Shown: positions 55,017-63,799 of the stretch, in pieces
Layout: every line of letters begins with the position of its first letter
Numbering within the stretch: position 1 is the first letter of the stretch
NCBI RefSeq assembly: GCF_030053135.1
Contig: NZ_CP125648.1
Span: forward strand, 62,001 to 126,000
Direction: 5' to 3'
DNA length: 64,000 nt
Origin: Rhizobium sp. BT04
Lineage (GTDB): Bacteria > Pseudomonadota > Alphaproteobacteria > Rhizobiales > Rhizobiaceae
Made by a program: the position numbers and the translations under genes
The notes under the pieces: model-generated
The model's input: only the letters and a program-made list of their open reading frames with translations
Told to the model about the DNA's origin: nothing
Database searches by the model: none

Positions 55017-55946
55017 CTACGCTTTCGCTCGGCCGGGTGCTATAAAAGTAGCGATCGTCGCCTCGTCATGGCCGGCTTCGCGCAGGAAGCGGCTGGCGAA
55101 TTCGATGGCAGGGCTTCTGAGGGCCTCGTCCGGTCTAATCAGGTGAAAGGCCACATGGTAATCGAGCGTCCGCTCCGATACAGCGACAACGCGTCCGGTG
55201 GCCATCGCGGCATCCGATAGCGGCGGTCGCGCAAGTGCGATCCCAAGGCCCTGGGCGCAGGCATCGATCACCAGATTGTAGTCTTCGAAGCGCCGATCGT
55301 GGCCGCGCGGTATATAGTCGACGCCCTCACCGGAGAGCCAGCGCCGCCAGCCTTCAATATTCGAATCGTGCAGGATCGGCAGATCGAGCAGCGACAAGGC
55401 ATCGGAACGCTGCCCGAGCCGCTCCGCCAGCGCAGGGGCGGCGATCGGAAACGACTTCTCCTGCCAGAGCGGCAGGGCGCGCACGCCGGCCCATGGTCCC
55501 TTGCCGCAGCGAATGGCAAGATCCGTGCCTTCGCCGAAATCCGCCAGCCGGTGTTCGAGCGTCAGCTCGACATGCAGCTCGTTTCCTTCGAGCTTCGGCA
55601 GGCGTTGAAACAGCCATAGAGAGGCGACAGAGGGCGTCACCGAAAGGCGCACCACCGCCTTGTTGCGGCGAGGCAGCCAGCGTTCGCCGCTATTGCCGAG
55701 CAGCGTAAGTGCTTCTTCCGCCCGCGCGAAAAACCGCATGCCTTCCGGCGTCAGGCGCACGCCTCGGGCTTCGCGCGCAAACAGGCGCACGCCCATCCAG
55801 CGCTCCAAGCGCGAGACCTGCCGCGACACTGCGCCGTGGGTGATGCCGCTTTCCTCGGCCGCGGCGGAAAATGATCCCAGCCGGGCGGCGCGGGCAAAGG
55901 TCTCGAGCGTATCGAGCGGCGGAAGAACTGGCGAGCTGTGAACCAT
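55017..55946 (-). CDS. LysR-family regulator (GcvA-like)
   Basis: 309 residues. The N-terminal winged helix contains ETFARAARLGSFSAAAEESG and HGAVSRQVSRLERWMGVRLF (about 17-60); the C-terminal periplasmic-binding-like domain senses an effector. Sequence style (LRLSVTPS, LADFGEGTDLAIRCG) is that of the GcvA/TrpI group. It is divergent from the EamA exporter gene with an 84-base gap and probably regulates it. Confidence 0.9.
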   Translation of the reverse strand: MVHSSPVLPPLDTLETFARAARLGSFSAAAEESGITHGAVSRQVSRLERWMGVRLFAREARGVRLTPEGMRFFARAEEALTLLGNSGERWLPRRNKAVVRLSVTPSVASLWLFQRLPKLEGNELHVELTLEHRLADFGEGTDLAIRCGKGPWAGVRALPLWQEKSFPIAAPALAERLGQRSDALSLLDLPILHDSNIEGWRRWLSGEGVDYIPRGHDRRFEDYNLVIDACAQGLGIALARPPLSDAAMATGRVVAVSERTLDYHVAFHLIRPDEALRSPAIEFASRFLREAGHDEATIATFIAPGRAKA

Positions 55947-56030
55947 ACGCACATTTGATCATCGATTGCGATGCTTTTCAAGCACGCATCGAAGGCCTAA
56001 TCACTGTCGCAGGAACATATGGAGGCGAAA

Positions 56031-56936
56031 ATGAGCATGGCGGCAAGCGTACCGGTTTCGAGGAAACAGCAAGGCGGGTTCGATTTGGTGGCCTTTGGGG
56101 CGATCGTCGTCACCATCCTCTCCTGGGCTTCCTCCTTCGTGGTGATCCGCATCTGTCTCGGACCACTGACGCCGATCGAGTTGGCGACGGCGCGCTATGT
56201 GGCAGCCGGCGCCATCGCCCTCGTCTATCTCGTCATCTATCGGCCGATGCCGGAAAAACGCGATTTTTTCCGCCTCTCCGTTGCCGCCGTGCTCTTCATC
56301 GCCGCCTATGCGGTTCTGCTGAACACCGGCGAGCAGACCGTAGCGGCAGGACCGGCGAGCTTCATCATCAACACCATGCCCGTCTTCACCGCCCTCATTG
56401 CCACATTCGCGCTCGGCGAGCGCTTCGGCCGCTGGGGCTGGGTGGGCACCGCGGTTTCCTTCGGCGGCGTGGCGCTGATTGCGGTCGCCTCCGACGGCGG
56501 CTTCAAGCTCGATCCGAATGCCGTCCTCATCCTTGGCGCAGCGCTCTGCTCGGCGATCGCCAGCGTGCTGCAGAAGCCGCTGCTCGGACGGTTGCCGGCG
56601 CTTGCCGTCACTGCCTGGATCCTGCTCATCGGTTCCGTGCCACTGTTTCCGGCCGTCCCGGCGACGATTCAGGCGCTGGCCGCCGCACCGGCGGAGGTCA
56701 ACTGGGGCGTTGCCTATCTCGTTATCTTCCCGACCGCGATCGGCTACCTCACCTGGGCGATCGCCCTGAAGCGGCTGACGGCCGCCCGCGCCTCGAATTT
56801 CCTCTATGGCGTTCCGCCGGTCGCTACGCTGATCGGGTTCGTCTGGCTGGGCGAAACGCCGACGGCGCTCGGCGCAATCGGTGGCGTCATGGCAATCCTC
56901 GGCGTGCTGTTCGTCAACGTCATGCGGAATCGGTAG
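56031..56936 (+). CDS. EamA/DMT-family exporter
   Basis: 301 residues with ten predicted helices in two EamA repeats (about 15-145 and 155-295), including SWASSFVVIRICLGPLTPIE and the second-repeat end LGAIGGVMAILGVLFV. Members export amino acids or other metabolites. GGAGG five bases before ATG 56031 fixes the start. Likely target of the divergent LysR protein. Confidence 0.9.
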   Translation: MSMAASVPVSRKQQGGFDLVAFGAIVVTILSWASSFVVIRICLGPLTPIELATARYVAAGAIALVYLVIYRPMPEKRDFFRLSVAAVLFIAAYAVLLNTGEQTVAAGPASFIINTMPVFTALIATFALGERFGRWGWVGTAVSFGGVALIAVASDGGFKLDPNAVLILGAALCSAIASVLQKPLLGRLPALAVTAWILLIGSVPLFPAVPATIQALAAAPAEVNWGVAYLVIFPTAIGYLTWAIALKRLTAARASNFLYGVPPVATLIGFVWLGETPTALGAIGGVMAILGVLFVNVMRNR

Positions 56937-57000
56937 CGTCAAATTCGGGCCGTGAAGGCGGCCTGGCAACAGTTAGGCATTGCGCCGCCGTTCGCTTTCT

Positions 57001-57012
57001 TTAAAACGAAAG
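57001..57012 (-). promoter_or_regulatory. Candidate GlpR box upstream of glpR
   Basis: Read on the minus strand, CTTTCGTTTTAA is the same 12 bases that occur on the plus strand in the glpD promoter (57844-57855). It lies 19 bases before glpR, suggesting autoregulation. Confidence 0.5.
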
Positions 57013-57030
57013 TAGATCGAAAGGCGCCCC

Positions 57031-57804
57031 ATGTTCTTGACCGACCGGCAAATTGAAATCGTCGCGATTGCGAAATCGAGCGGCAGGGTTCTGGTCGAGG
57101 AGCTCGCCTCCCGCTTTTCGGTGACGCCGCAGACAATCCGCAAGGACCTGAACGATCTCTGCGATGCGCAGGTACTGACACGCATCCATGGCGGCGCAAC
57201 ATTTCCGAGCGGGACGGAGAACGTCAAATACGAGGCGCGCCGCCAGATCGCCGCTTCCGAGAAACAGGCAATCGGCATTGCGGCCGTCGAGCTCATCCCG
57301 AGCGGTGCCTCGCTCTTCATCAATATCGGAACGACGACCGAGGCGGTGGGCGAGGCGCTCGCCAACCATCACGAGCTGATGGTGATTACCAACAATATAA
57401 ATGTTGCCAATAGGTTGCGTCTTTTTCCGGCAATCGAGGTCGTCATTGCCGGCGGCGTCGTGCGCGGTTCGGACGGCGGGATCGTCGGCGAGGCGGCCGT
57501 CGATTTCATCCGCCAGTTCAAGGTCGATTACGCTGTGATCGGCGCTTCGGCTATCGACATCGACGGCGCGCTTCTCGATTATGATTTTCGCGAAGTGAAG
57601 GTCGCTCAAGCAATCATCGCCAATGCGCGACATGTCATTCTCGTTGCCGATTCGACAAAGTTCGAACGTACCGCACCGGTCAGGATCGGCCAGCTTTCCC
57701 AGGTTCATACCTTCATCACCGACCACTGTCCGGTGTCGTCGATCCGCAATCTCTGCCTCGAAAACAATGTGAAACTGATCGAAACGAATGGCCGATCCCG
57801 TTAG
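57031..57804 (+). CDS. glpR: DeoR-family repressor of the glp operon
   Basis: 257 residues. The DeoR helix-turn-helix is at about 4-55 (RQIEIVAIAKSSGRVLVEEL, then SVTPQTIRKDLNDLC), and the sugar-phosphate-sensing domain has FINIGTTTEAVGEAL and the D-x-x-K block ADSTKFERTAPV. GlpR normally binds glycerol-3-phosphate and releases the operon. It is directly followed, 119 bases on, by glpD in the same direction. Confidence 0.93.
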   Translation: MFLTDRQIEIVAIAKSSGRVLVEELASRFSVTPQTIRKDLNDLCDAQVLTRIHGGATFPSGTENVKYEARRQIAASEKQAIGIAAVELIPSGASLFINIGTTTEAVGEALANHHELMVITNNINVANRLRLFPAIEVVIAGGVVRGSDGGIVGEAAVDFIRQFKVDYAVIGASAIDIDGALLDYDFREVKVAQAIIANARHVILVADSTKFERTAPVRIGQLSQVHTFITDHCPVSSIRNLCLENNVKLIETNGRSR

Positions 57805-57828
57805 ATGGCGATCTGCGGAAACATTCGT

Positions 57829-57856
57829 TTGACATTCGGATCTCTTTCGTTTTAAC
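57829..57856 (+). promoter_or_regulatory. glpD promoter with candidate GlpR box
   Basis: TTGACA (57829-57834), a 17-bp spacer and a weak TTAACT (57852-57857). The 12-base word CTTTCGTTTTAA (57844-57855) overlaps the spacer and -10; TTTCG repeats flank it (57824, 57866). This arrangement fits repression by GlpR. Confidence 0.55.
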
Positions 57857-57923
57857 TGATGCTACTTTCGCAATTGCGCAAGTTTTGTGCGATGCGAAAT
57901 CGACAGTGGGCTCGGAGGGGATA

Positions 57924-59438
57924 TTGGGCCGGGAGATTCACGACATATTCGTCATCGGCGGCGGCATCAACGGCTGCGGCATTGCGCGCGATGCCGTTGG
58001 GCGCGGTTATTCCGTCGCGCTGGCGGAGATGAACGATTTTGCCTCGGGCACCTCGTCGGGCGCCACCAAGCTGATCCATGGCGGCCTGCGTTATCTCGAG
58101 CATTACGAGTTCCGCCTGGTGCGTGAATCGCTGATGGAGCGCGAGATCCTCTGGGCGATGGCGCCGCACATCATCTGGCCGCTGCGCTTCGTGCTGCCTT
58201 ACCATAAGGGCGGCATCCGCCCGGCCTGGCTGATCCGGCTCGGCCTCTTCCTCTACGACCATCTCGGCGGCCGCAAGCTGCTGCCGGCGACATCGGTGCT
58301 CGACATGCGCCGCGATCCGGCCGGAAAGCCGCTAAAGGCGCTGTTTGCCAAGGCTTTCGAATATTCCGACGGCTGGGTCGACGATGCGCGCATGGTGGTG
58401 CTGAACGCCCGCGACGCTGCCGACAAGGGGGCGACCATCCTGCCGCGCACCAAGGTGGTAGCGGCACGGCGCGAGAATGGTCTGTGGCATATCGAAACCA
58501 CCGATACGGTCACCGGCCGCAATGACAGCCATCAGGCCCGCATGCTGGTGAATGCCGCCGGCCCCTGGGTCGACCATGTCATCCGTTCCGCTTTCGGCCA
58601 GAACGAAGCCCACCATGTCCGCCTCGTCCAGGGCAGCCATATCGTCGTCAAGAAGAAGTTCGACGATCCCAGAGCTTATTTCTTCCAGAATCCCGACAAT
58701 CGCATCATCTTCGCCATCCCCTATGAGAGCGACTTCACCCTGATCGGCACCACCGACCGCGACTACACCGCCGATCCCAAGGATGTCCGGATTTCCGAGG
58801 AGGAGACCGTCTATCTCTGCAATGCGGCGTCGGAATATTTCAAGGAGCCGGTCAAGCCGGAAGATATCGTCTGGACCTATTCGGCGGTCAGGCCGCTTTA
58901 TGACGACGGCGCCTCCAAGGCGCAGGAAGCGACGCGCGATTACGTGCTGAAGCTGGAAGGCGAGGGTGAGGCGGCACCGCTGCTCAACGTCTTCGGCGGC
59001 AAGCTCACGACCTATCGCCGGCTTTCCGAACATGCGCTGGAAAAGATCGGCGCTGCGATCGGCGTCAAGGGCGCGCCGTGGACGGCAAAGAGCCACCTGC
59101 CGGGCGGCGATTTTCCGGTCAAGGGTTATGAGGCCGAGGTCGCCAAACTGAAACGGCGCTATCCGTTCCTGACCGATCCGCACGCCCGCAGGCTGGTGCG
59201 CCGCTATGGCACGAAGGCCGAGGTGCTGCTTGGCGATGCTCGCGGGATCGACGATCTCGGACGGCTGTTCGGCGGCGATCTCTACGAGGCAGAAGTCAAA
59301 TACCTCGCCGAACATGAATGGGCCCGGCACGGCGAAGACGTGCTGTGGAGGAGAACAAAGGATGGCCTGCGCCTTTCCAAGGAGCAGGCTCAGTCACTGG
59401 AGGAGTACATGGCTGCCATACCGGCAATGGCCGGATAA
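57924..59438 (+). CDS. glpD: Glycerol-3-phosphate dehydrogenase
   Basis: 504 residues. FAD-dependent membrane-associated enzyme converting glycerol-3-phosphate to dihydroxyacetone phosphate and passing electrons to quinone. FAD motif FVIGGGINGCGIARDAVGRG (about 8-27), the ATKLIHGGLRYLEHYEF block and FGGKLTTYRRL near residue 370 are diagnostic. The start is TTG 57924: GGAGGGG ends three bases before it, and the upstream GTG lacks any site. First structural gene of the glp operon. Confidence 0.95.
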   Translation: MGREIHDIFVIGGGINGCGIARDAVGRGYSVALAEMNDFASGTSSGATKLIHGGLRYLEHYEFRLVRESLMEREILWAMAPHIIWPLRFVLPYHKGGIRPAWLIRLGLFLYDHLGGRKLLPATSVLDMRRDPAGKPLKALFAKAFEYSDGWVDDARMVVLNARDAADKGATILPRTKVVAARRENGLWHIETTDTVTGRNDSHQARMLVNAAGPWVDHVIRSAFGQNEAHHVRLVQGSHIVVKKKFDDPRAYFFQNPDNRIIFAIPYESDFTLIGTTDRDYTADPKDVRISEEETVYLCNAASEYFKEPVKPEDIVWTYSAVRPLYDDGASKAQEATRDYVLKLEGEGEAAPLLNVFGGKLTTYRRLSEHALEKIGAAIGVKGAPWTAKSHLPGGDFPVKGYEAEVAKLKRRYPFLTDPHARRLVRRYGTKAEVLLGDARGIDDLGRLFGGDLYEAEVKYLAEHEWARHGEDVLWRRTKDGLRLSKEQAQSLEEYMAAIPAMAG

Positions 59439-59481
59439 AGGCGGCGTGTGGTCCCCGCTGCGTGGAGGCACGGGAATCGGA

Positions 59482-60561
59482 ATGCTGGAACTGCGAAACG
59501 CCGCCAAGATGGTGGGGGCGGACTATCATATCTATCCGACCGATCTGGTTCTCGAGCGCGGCACGCTGAACGTCCTGCTCGGGCCGACGCTGTCTGGCAA
59601 GACGTCGCTGATGCGGCTGATGGCCGGCCTTGATCGTCCCACAGGCGGCTCCGTTCATTTCGACGGCGCCGATGTCACCGGCATGCCGGTGCAGAAGCGC
59701 AACGTCGCCATGGTCTACCAGCAGTTCATCAATTATCCGGCGCTGACCGTGTATGAGAACATCGCCTCGCCGATGCGCATATCGGGCAAGGATGCCGCGA
59801 CGATCGACCGTGACGTGCGCAAGGCGGCCGAGCTTCTGAAGCTCACGCCCTATCTCGACCGCACGCCGCTCAATCTGTCCGGCGGCCAGCAGCAGCGCAC
59901 GGCACTGGCCCGCGCCCTCGTCAAGAATGCCAGCCTGGTGCTGATGGACGAGCCGCTCGCCAATCTCGACTACAAGCTGCGCGAGGAACTGCGGCAGGAA
60001 TTGCCGCGCATCTTCGCCCAGTCCGGCGCGATCTTCGTCTATGCCACGACGGAACCCTCCGAAGCCTTGTTGCTGGGCGGCAATACGGCGACGCTCAACG
60101 AGGGCCGGATCACGCAGTTCGGCCCGACGATCGAGGTCTATCGCAAACCGCTCGATCTGACGACGGCGAAAACCTTTGCCGATCCGCCGCTGAATTTTAT
60201 TGATCTCATCAAATCGGCAGGCAATTTCCTGCGCGACGGCGCTTTGATTTTTGCCGTGCCGCCGCATCTTCAGAACGTGCCGGACGGGCCGGCAACGATC
60301 GCGTTTCACCCGCATCATCTTGCACCAACCCCCCAGACGGCTGATTCGGCGCGGCTGACAGCTCGGACACAGATTTCGGAGATCACGGGGTCGGAAAGTT
60401 TCGTGCATCTGCAATTTGCCGACACCCGCTGGGTGATGCTTGCGCACGGCATCCACAATATCGACCCGGACACGGATCTCTCCGTTTTCATCGATACGCG
60501 CCACCTGATGGCGTTCGGCGCGGACGGCCGGGCGATCACCACTGCCAGGCAGAGGGGCTAG
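59482..60561 (+). CDS. glpS: Glycerol ABC transporter ATPase GlpS
   Basis: 359 residues. Walker A is the unusual GPTLSGKTS (about 35-43), the signature LSGGQQQRTALARAL and Walker B LVLMDEPLANLD are normal, and a TOBE-like C-terminal domain follows. In R. leguminosarum the glp transporter uses two different ATPases, GlpS and GlpT. It follows glpD by 43 bases. Confidence 0.93.
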   Translation: MLELRNAAKMVGADYHIYPTDLVLERGTLNVLLGPTLSGKTSLMRLMAGLDRPTGGSVHFDGADVTGMPVQKRNVAMVYQQFINYPALTVYENIASPMRISGKDAATIDRDVRKAAELLKLTPYLDRTPLNLSGGQQQRTALARALVKNASLVLMDEPLANLDYKLREELRQELPRIFAQSGAIFVYATTEPSEALLLGGNTATLNEGRITQFGPTIEVYRKPLDLTTAKTFADPPLNFIDLIKSAGNFLRDGALIFAVPPHLQNVPDGPATIAFHPHHLAPTPQTADSARLTARTQISEITGSESFVHLQFADTRWVMLAHGIHNIDPDTDLSVFIDTRHLMAFGADGRAITTARQRG

Positions 60562-60570
60562 GAGAAGATC

Positions 60571-61641
60571 ATGGCACGTATCACCCTCGATCATATCAGA
60601 CATGCCTATGGACCGAACCCGAAGAGCGAGAAGGACTACGCTCTCAAGGAAGTGCACCACGAGTGGAACGATGGCGGCGCCTATGCGCTGCTCGGGCCTT
60701 CAGGCTGCGGAAAGACCTCGCTGCTCAATATCATTTCCGGCCTTATTCAGCCGTCCGAAGGGCGAATTCTCTTCGACGGACAGGATGTTACGCACCTGCC
60801 GACGCAGCAGCGAAATATTGCGCAGGTATTCCAGTTTCCGGTGATCTACGACACGATGACCGTCTATGACAATCTGGCTTTCCCCTTGCGCAACCGCGGA
60901 GTCGCGGAGCCTGATGTTGATCGTCGTGTCCGCGAAATATTGGAGATGATCGATCTTGCAGACTGGGCTAAGCGTCGCGCGCGCGGTTTGACGGCGGACC
61001 AAAAGCAGAAGATTTCGCTTGGCCGCGGCCTCGTGCGCTCGGATGTGAACGCGATTCTCTTCGACGAGCCGCTCACCGTTATCGACCCGCATATGAAATG
61101 GGTGCTGCGATCGCAGCTGAAGCGGCTGCATAAGCAGTTCGGTTTTACGATGGTCTATGTCACGCATGACCAGACGGAGGCGCTGACCTTCGCCGACAAA
61201 GTCGTGGTGATGTACGATGGCGAGATCGTGCAGATCGGCACGCCGGCCGAGCTCTTCGAGCGTCCGAGCCATACCTTCGTCGGCTACTTCATCGGGTCTC
61301 CAGGCATGAACTTCATGCCAGCCAAGGTGGAAGGCCGCACGGTTCGGGTCGGCGAGCACGCTCTGACGCTCGACTATGCGCCAAAGACTTCGGCAGCGGC
61401 CAAGGTAGAGCTAGGAATCCGGCCCGAGTTTATCCGGGTCGGCCGCGAGGGCATGCCTGTGACCGTCAGCAAGGTGGAAGATATCGGCCGGCAGAAGATC
61501 GTCCGCGCGCAGTTTGCCGGCCAGCCGATCGCGATCGTCGTCCCTGAAGACGGGGACATTCCGGCTGATCCCCGGGTGACCTTCGAGCCATCGGGTATCA
61601 GTATCTATGCCGACTCTTGGCGCGCCGGACCGGAGGCTTGA
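60571..61641 (+). CDS. glpT: Glycerol ABC transporter ATPase GlpT
   Basis: 356 residues. Walker A GPSGCGKTS (about 39-47) and Walker B NAILFDEPLTVIDPH are clear, but the signature is altered: the LSGGQ position reads LTADQK. The partner GlpS carries an intact LSGGQ, so the heterodimer should have one canonical and one degenerate ATP site. A C-terminal regulatory domain (about 240-350) is present. Nine bases after glpS; overlaps nothing but is followed by glpP after 2 bases. Confidence 0.93.
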   Translation: MARITLDHIRHAYGPNPKSEKDYALKEVHHEWNDGGAYALLGPSGCGKTSLLNIISGLIQPSEGRILFDGQDVTHLPTQQRNIAQVFQFPVIYDTMTVYDNLAFPLRNRGVAEPDVDRRVREILEMIDLADWAKRRARGLTADQKQKISLGRGLVRSDVNAILFDEPLTVIDPHMKWVLRSQLKRLHKQFGFTMVYVTHDQTEALTFADKVVVMYDGEIVQIGTPAELFERPSHTFVGYFIGSPGMNFMPAKVEGRTVRVGEHALTLDYAPKTSAAAKVELGIRPEFIRVGREGMPVTVSKVEDIGRQKIVRAQFAGQPIAIVVPEDGDIPADPRVTFEPSGISIYADSWRAGPEA

Positions 61642-61643
61642 TC

Positions 61644-62510
61644 ATGGAAAAAACCTGGAACAACAAAGCGTGGTTTCTGGTCCTGCCGGTCCTCGTGCTG
61701 GTGGCATTCTCGGCCGTCATTCCCTTGATGACGGTTGTGAACTATTCCGTTCAGGACACTTTCGGAAACAACCAGTTCTTCTGGAACGGAACGGACTGGT
61801 TTACCGAAATCCTGCATTCCGACCGTTTCTGGGCCGCCCTGCAGCGAAATCTAATTTTTTCGTTGATCATTCTCGCTCTTGAGATCCCGCTCGGTATCTT
61901 CATTGCGCTCAACATGCCGAAATCGGGCATCGGCGTGCCGGTGTGCCTGGTTCTGATGGCGCTACCACTGCTGATCCCGTGGAACGTTGTCGGCACGATC
62001 TGGCAGGTGTTCGGCCGCAACGACATTGGTTTGTTCGGCTACTCCCTCAATGCCATCGGCATCGATTACAACTATGTGCAGGATCCGCTCGACGCCTGGG
62101 TGACGATCATCATCATGGACGTTTGGCACTGGACGAGCCTAGTCGTCTTGCTCTGCTATGCAGGCCTCGTTTCCATTCCGGATGCTTTCTATCAGGCAGC
62201 CAAGATCGACGGTGCGTCTCGTTGGGCCGTATTCCGCTATATCCAGCTGCCAAAGATGAAACGCGTTCTGCTGATCGCCGTGCTGCTGCGTTTCATGGAT
62301 AGTTTCATGATCTACACCGAACCGTTTGTCGTCACGGGCGGCGGTCCCGGCAACGCGACCACCTTCCTGTCGATCGATCTGGTCAAGACCGCCCTCGGAC
62401 AGTTTGACCTCGGTCCGGCCGCTGCCATGTCGCTGATCTATTTCCTGATCATCCTGCTGCTTTCGTGGGTGTTCTACACCGTCATGACAAGCCACGACGC
62501 GGAGAATTGA
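61644..62510 (+). CDS. glpP: Glycerol ABC transporter permease GlpP
   Basis: 288 residues with six predicted helices and the MalF-type EAA loop (YQAAKIDGASRWAVFRYIQLP, about 182-202). Pairs with GlpQ. It starts two bases after glpT ends. Confidence 0.93.
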   Translation: MEKTWNNKAWFLVLPVLVLVAFSAVIPLMTVVNYSVQDTFGNNQFFWNGTDWFTEILHSDRFWAALQRNLIFSLIILALEIPLGIFIALNMPKSGIGVPVCLVLMALPLLIPWNVVGTIWQVFGRNDIGLFGYSLNAIGIDYNYVQDPLDAWVTIIIMDVWHWTSLVVLLCYAGLVSIPDAFYQAAKIDGASRWAVFRYIQLPKMKRVLLIAVLLRFMDSFMIYTEPFVVTGGGPGNATTFLSIDLVKTALGQFDLGPAAAMSLIYFLIILLLSWVFYTVMTSHDAEN

Positions 62511-62511
62511 A

Positions 62512-63423
62512 ATGAGCGCCTCCAACGAAACGACAGCGAGCCGAAAAATCTCAGCCGTTACCAGTGTCGCAAGCGGTCTCTCCTCCGATGAAGTCAGCCA
62601 TCTGATGCGCCGGCGCGGCGAGGAATCGCGCTGGTGGTGGCTGGTTCCGACGATCTATATCATCGTGCTCCTGCTGCCGATCTACTGGCTCGTCAATATG
62701 AGCTTCAAGACCAATGCGGAAATCGTCAATTCTCTGACGCTTTATCCTCATAACCCGACGATCGCCAATTACGTGACGATCTTCACGGAGAAGGCCTGGT
62801 ATTCCGGCTACATCAATTCAATCACCTATGTCGTGATCAACATGGTGATCTCGGTGGCAGCCGCGCTGCCGGCGGCCTATGCCTTTTCTCGTTATCGGTT
62901 CCTTGGTGACAAGCATCTTTTCTTCTGGTTGCTGACGAACCGGATGGCGCCGCCGGCGGTTTTTGCCCTGCCGTTCTTCCAGCTCTACTCAGCCTTTGGA
63001 CTGATCGATACGCACATCGCCGTGGCATTGGCGCATTGCCTCTTCAACGTGCCGCTTGCGGTCTGGATCCTTGAAGGCTTCATGTCCGGCGTGCCGAAGG
63101 AAATCGACGAAACGGCCTATATCGATGGCTATTCGTTCCCACGATTTTTCCTGAAGATCTTCACGCCGCTGATTGCGAGCGGCATAGGCGTCGCCTGCTT
63201 CTTCTGCTTCATGTTCTCTTGGGTCGAGTTGCTGATCGCACGAACGCTGACGACGACCGACGCGAAGCCGATCGCTGCCACCATGACCCGTACCGTCTCC
63301 GCATCCGGCATGGATTGGGGCTTGCTCGCCGCCGCGGGTGTTCTGACCTTGATCCCAGGGGCGCTGGTGATCTGGTTTGTGCGCAATTACATCGCCAAGG
63401 GCTTCGCCCTGGGGAGGGTTTGA
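62512..63423 (+). CDS. glpQ: Glycerol ABC transporter permease GlpQ
   Basis: 303 residues. A cytoplasmic N-terminal tail of about 40 residues precedes six helices; the MalG-type EAA loop reads KEIDETAYIDGYSFPRFFLK (about 200-219). Starts one base after the glpP stop and overlaps the start of glpU by one base. Confidence 0.93.
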   Translation: MSASNETTASRKISAVTSVASGLSSDEVSHLMRRRGEESRWWWLVPTIYIIVLLLPIYWLVNMSFKTNAEIVNSLTLYPHNPTIANYVTIFTEKAWYSGYINSITYVVINMVISVAAALPAAYAFSRYRFLGDKHLFFWLLTNRMAPPAVFALPFFQLYSAFGLIDTHIAVALAHCLFNVPLAVWILEGFMSGVPKEIDETAYIDGYSFPRFFLKIFTPLIASGIGVACFFCFMFSWVELLIARTLTTTDAKPIAATMTRTVSASGMDWGLLAAAGVLTLIPGALVIWFVRNYIAKGFALGRV

Positions 63424-63719
63424 TGGGCTTTTCGCTTCCCGATTTTTCATGGATGGCATGGACCTGGCCGACGGCCGCGTTCTTCATCGTTATCGCATTG
63501 CTGCTGATCGGCATGGGGGTCTGGGAGTATGCCGTGCCGGGCGGCAACCCGCGGATCGGAATCCTGCGCTTCGAGACGACGCGCGGTGATCGGCTTTTCC
63601 TTTCGCTGCTCGGCAGCGCCTTTATCCATCTTGCCTGGCTTGGTCTCGCTGGATCAAGCCTCTGGTGGGCTCTCGCTCTCTCCGTTGTCTACGCCGTCGG
63701 CGTATTCCGTTACGTGTGA
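63423..63719 (+). CDS. glpU: Small integral membrane protein GlpU (DUF2160)
   Basis: 98 residues with three helices (TAAFFIVIALLLIGMGVWEY; LFLSLLGSAFIHLAWLG; SLWWALALSVVYAVGVF). DUF2160 proteins occur almost only in glycerol ABC operons between permease and binding-protein genes; their task is unknown. Its ATG overlaps the glpQ stop (TGATG). Confidence 0.9.
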   Translation: MGFSLPDFSWMAWTWPTAAFFIVIALLLIGMGVWEYAVPGGNPRIGILRFETTRGDRLFLSLLGSAFIHLAWLGLAGSSLWWALALSVVYAVGVFRYV

Positions 63720-63799
63720 GGCAAGTTGATGCAGACGGCCGGGTTTTTTCTGGTCGCCTGAGACGTGAAGACTGCAATCGCAAACCCTGGGAGGATATC

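Noticed and set aside
59296..60660. 454-codon open frame on the minus strand
   Set aside because: Opposite glpD end and glpS; shadow of real genes.
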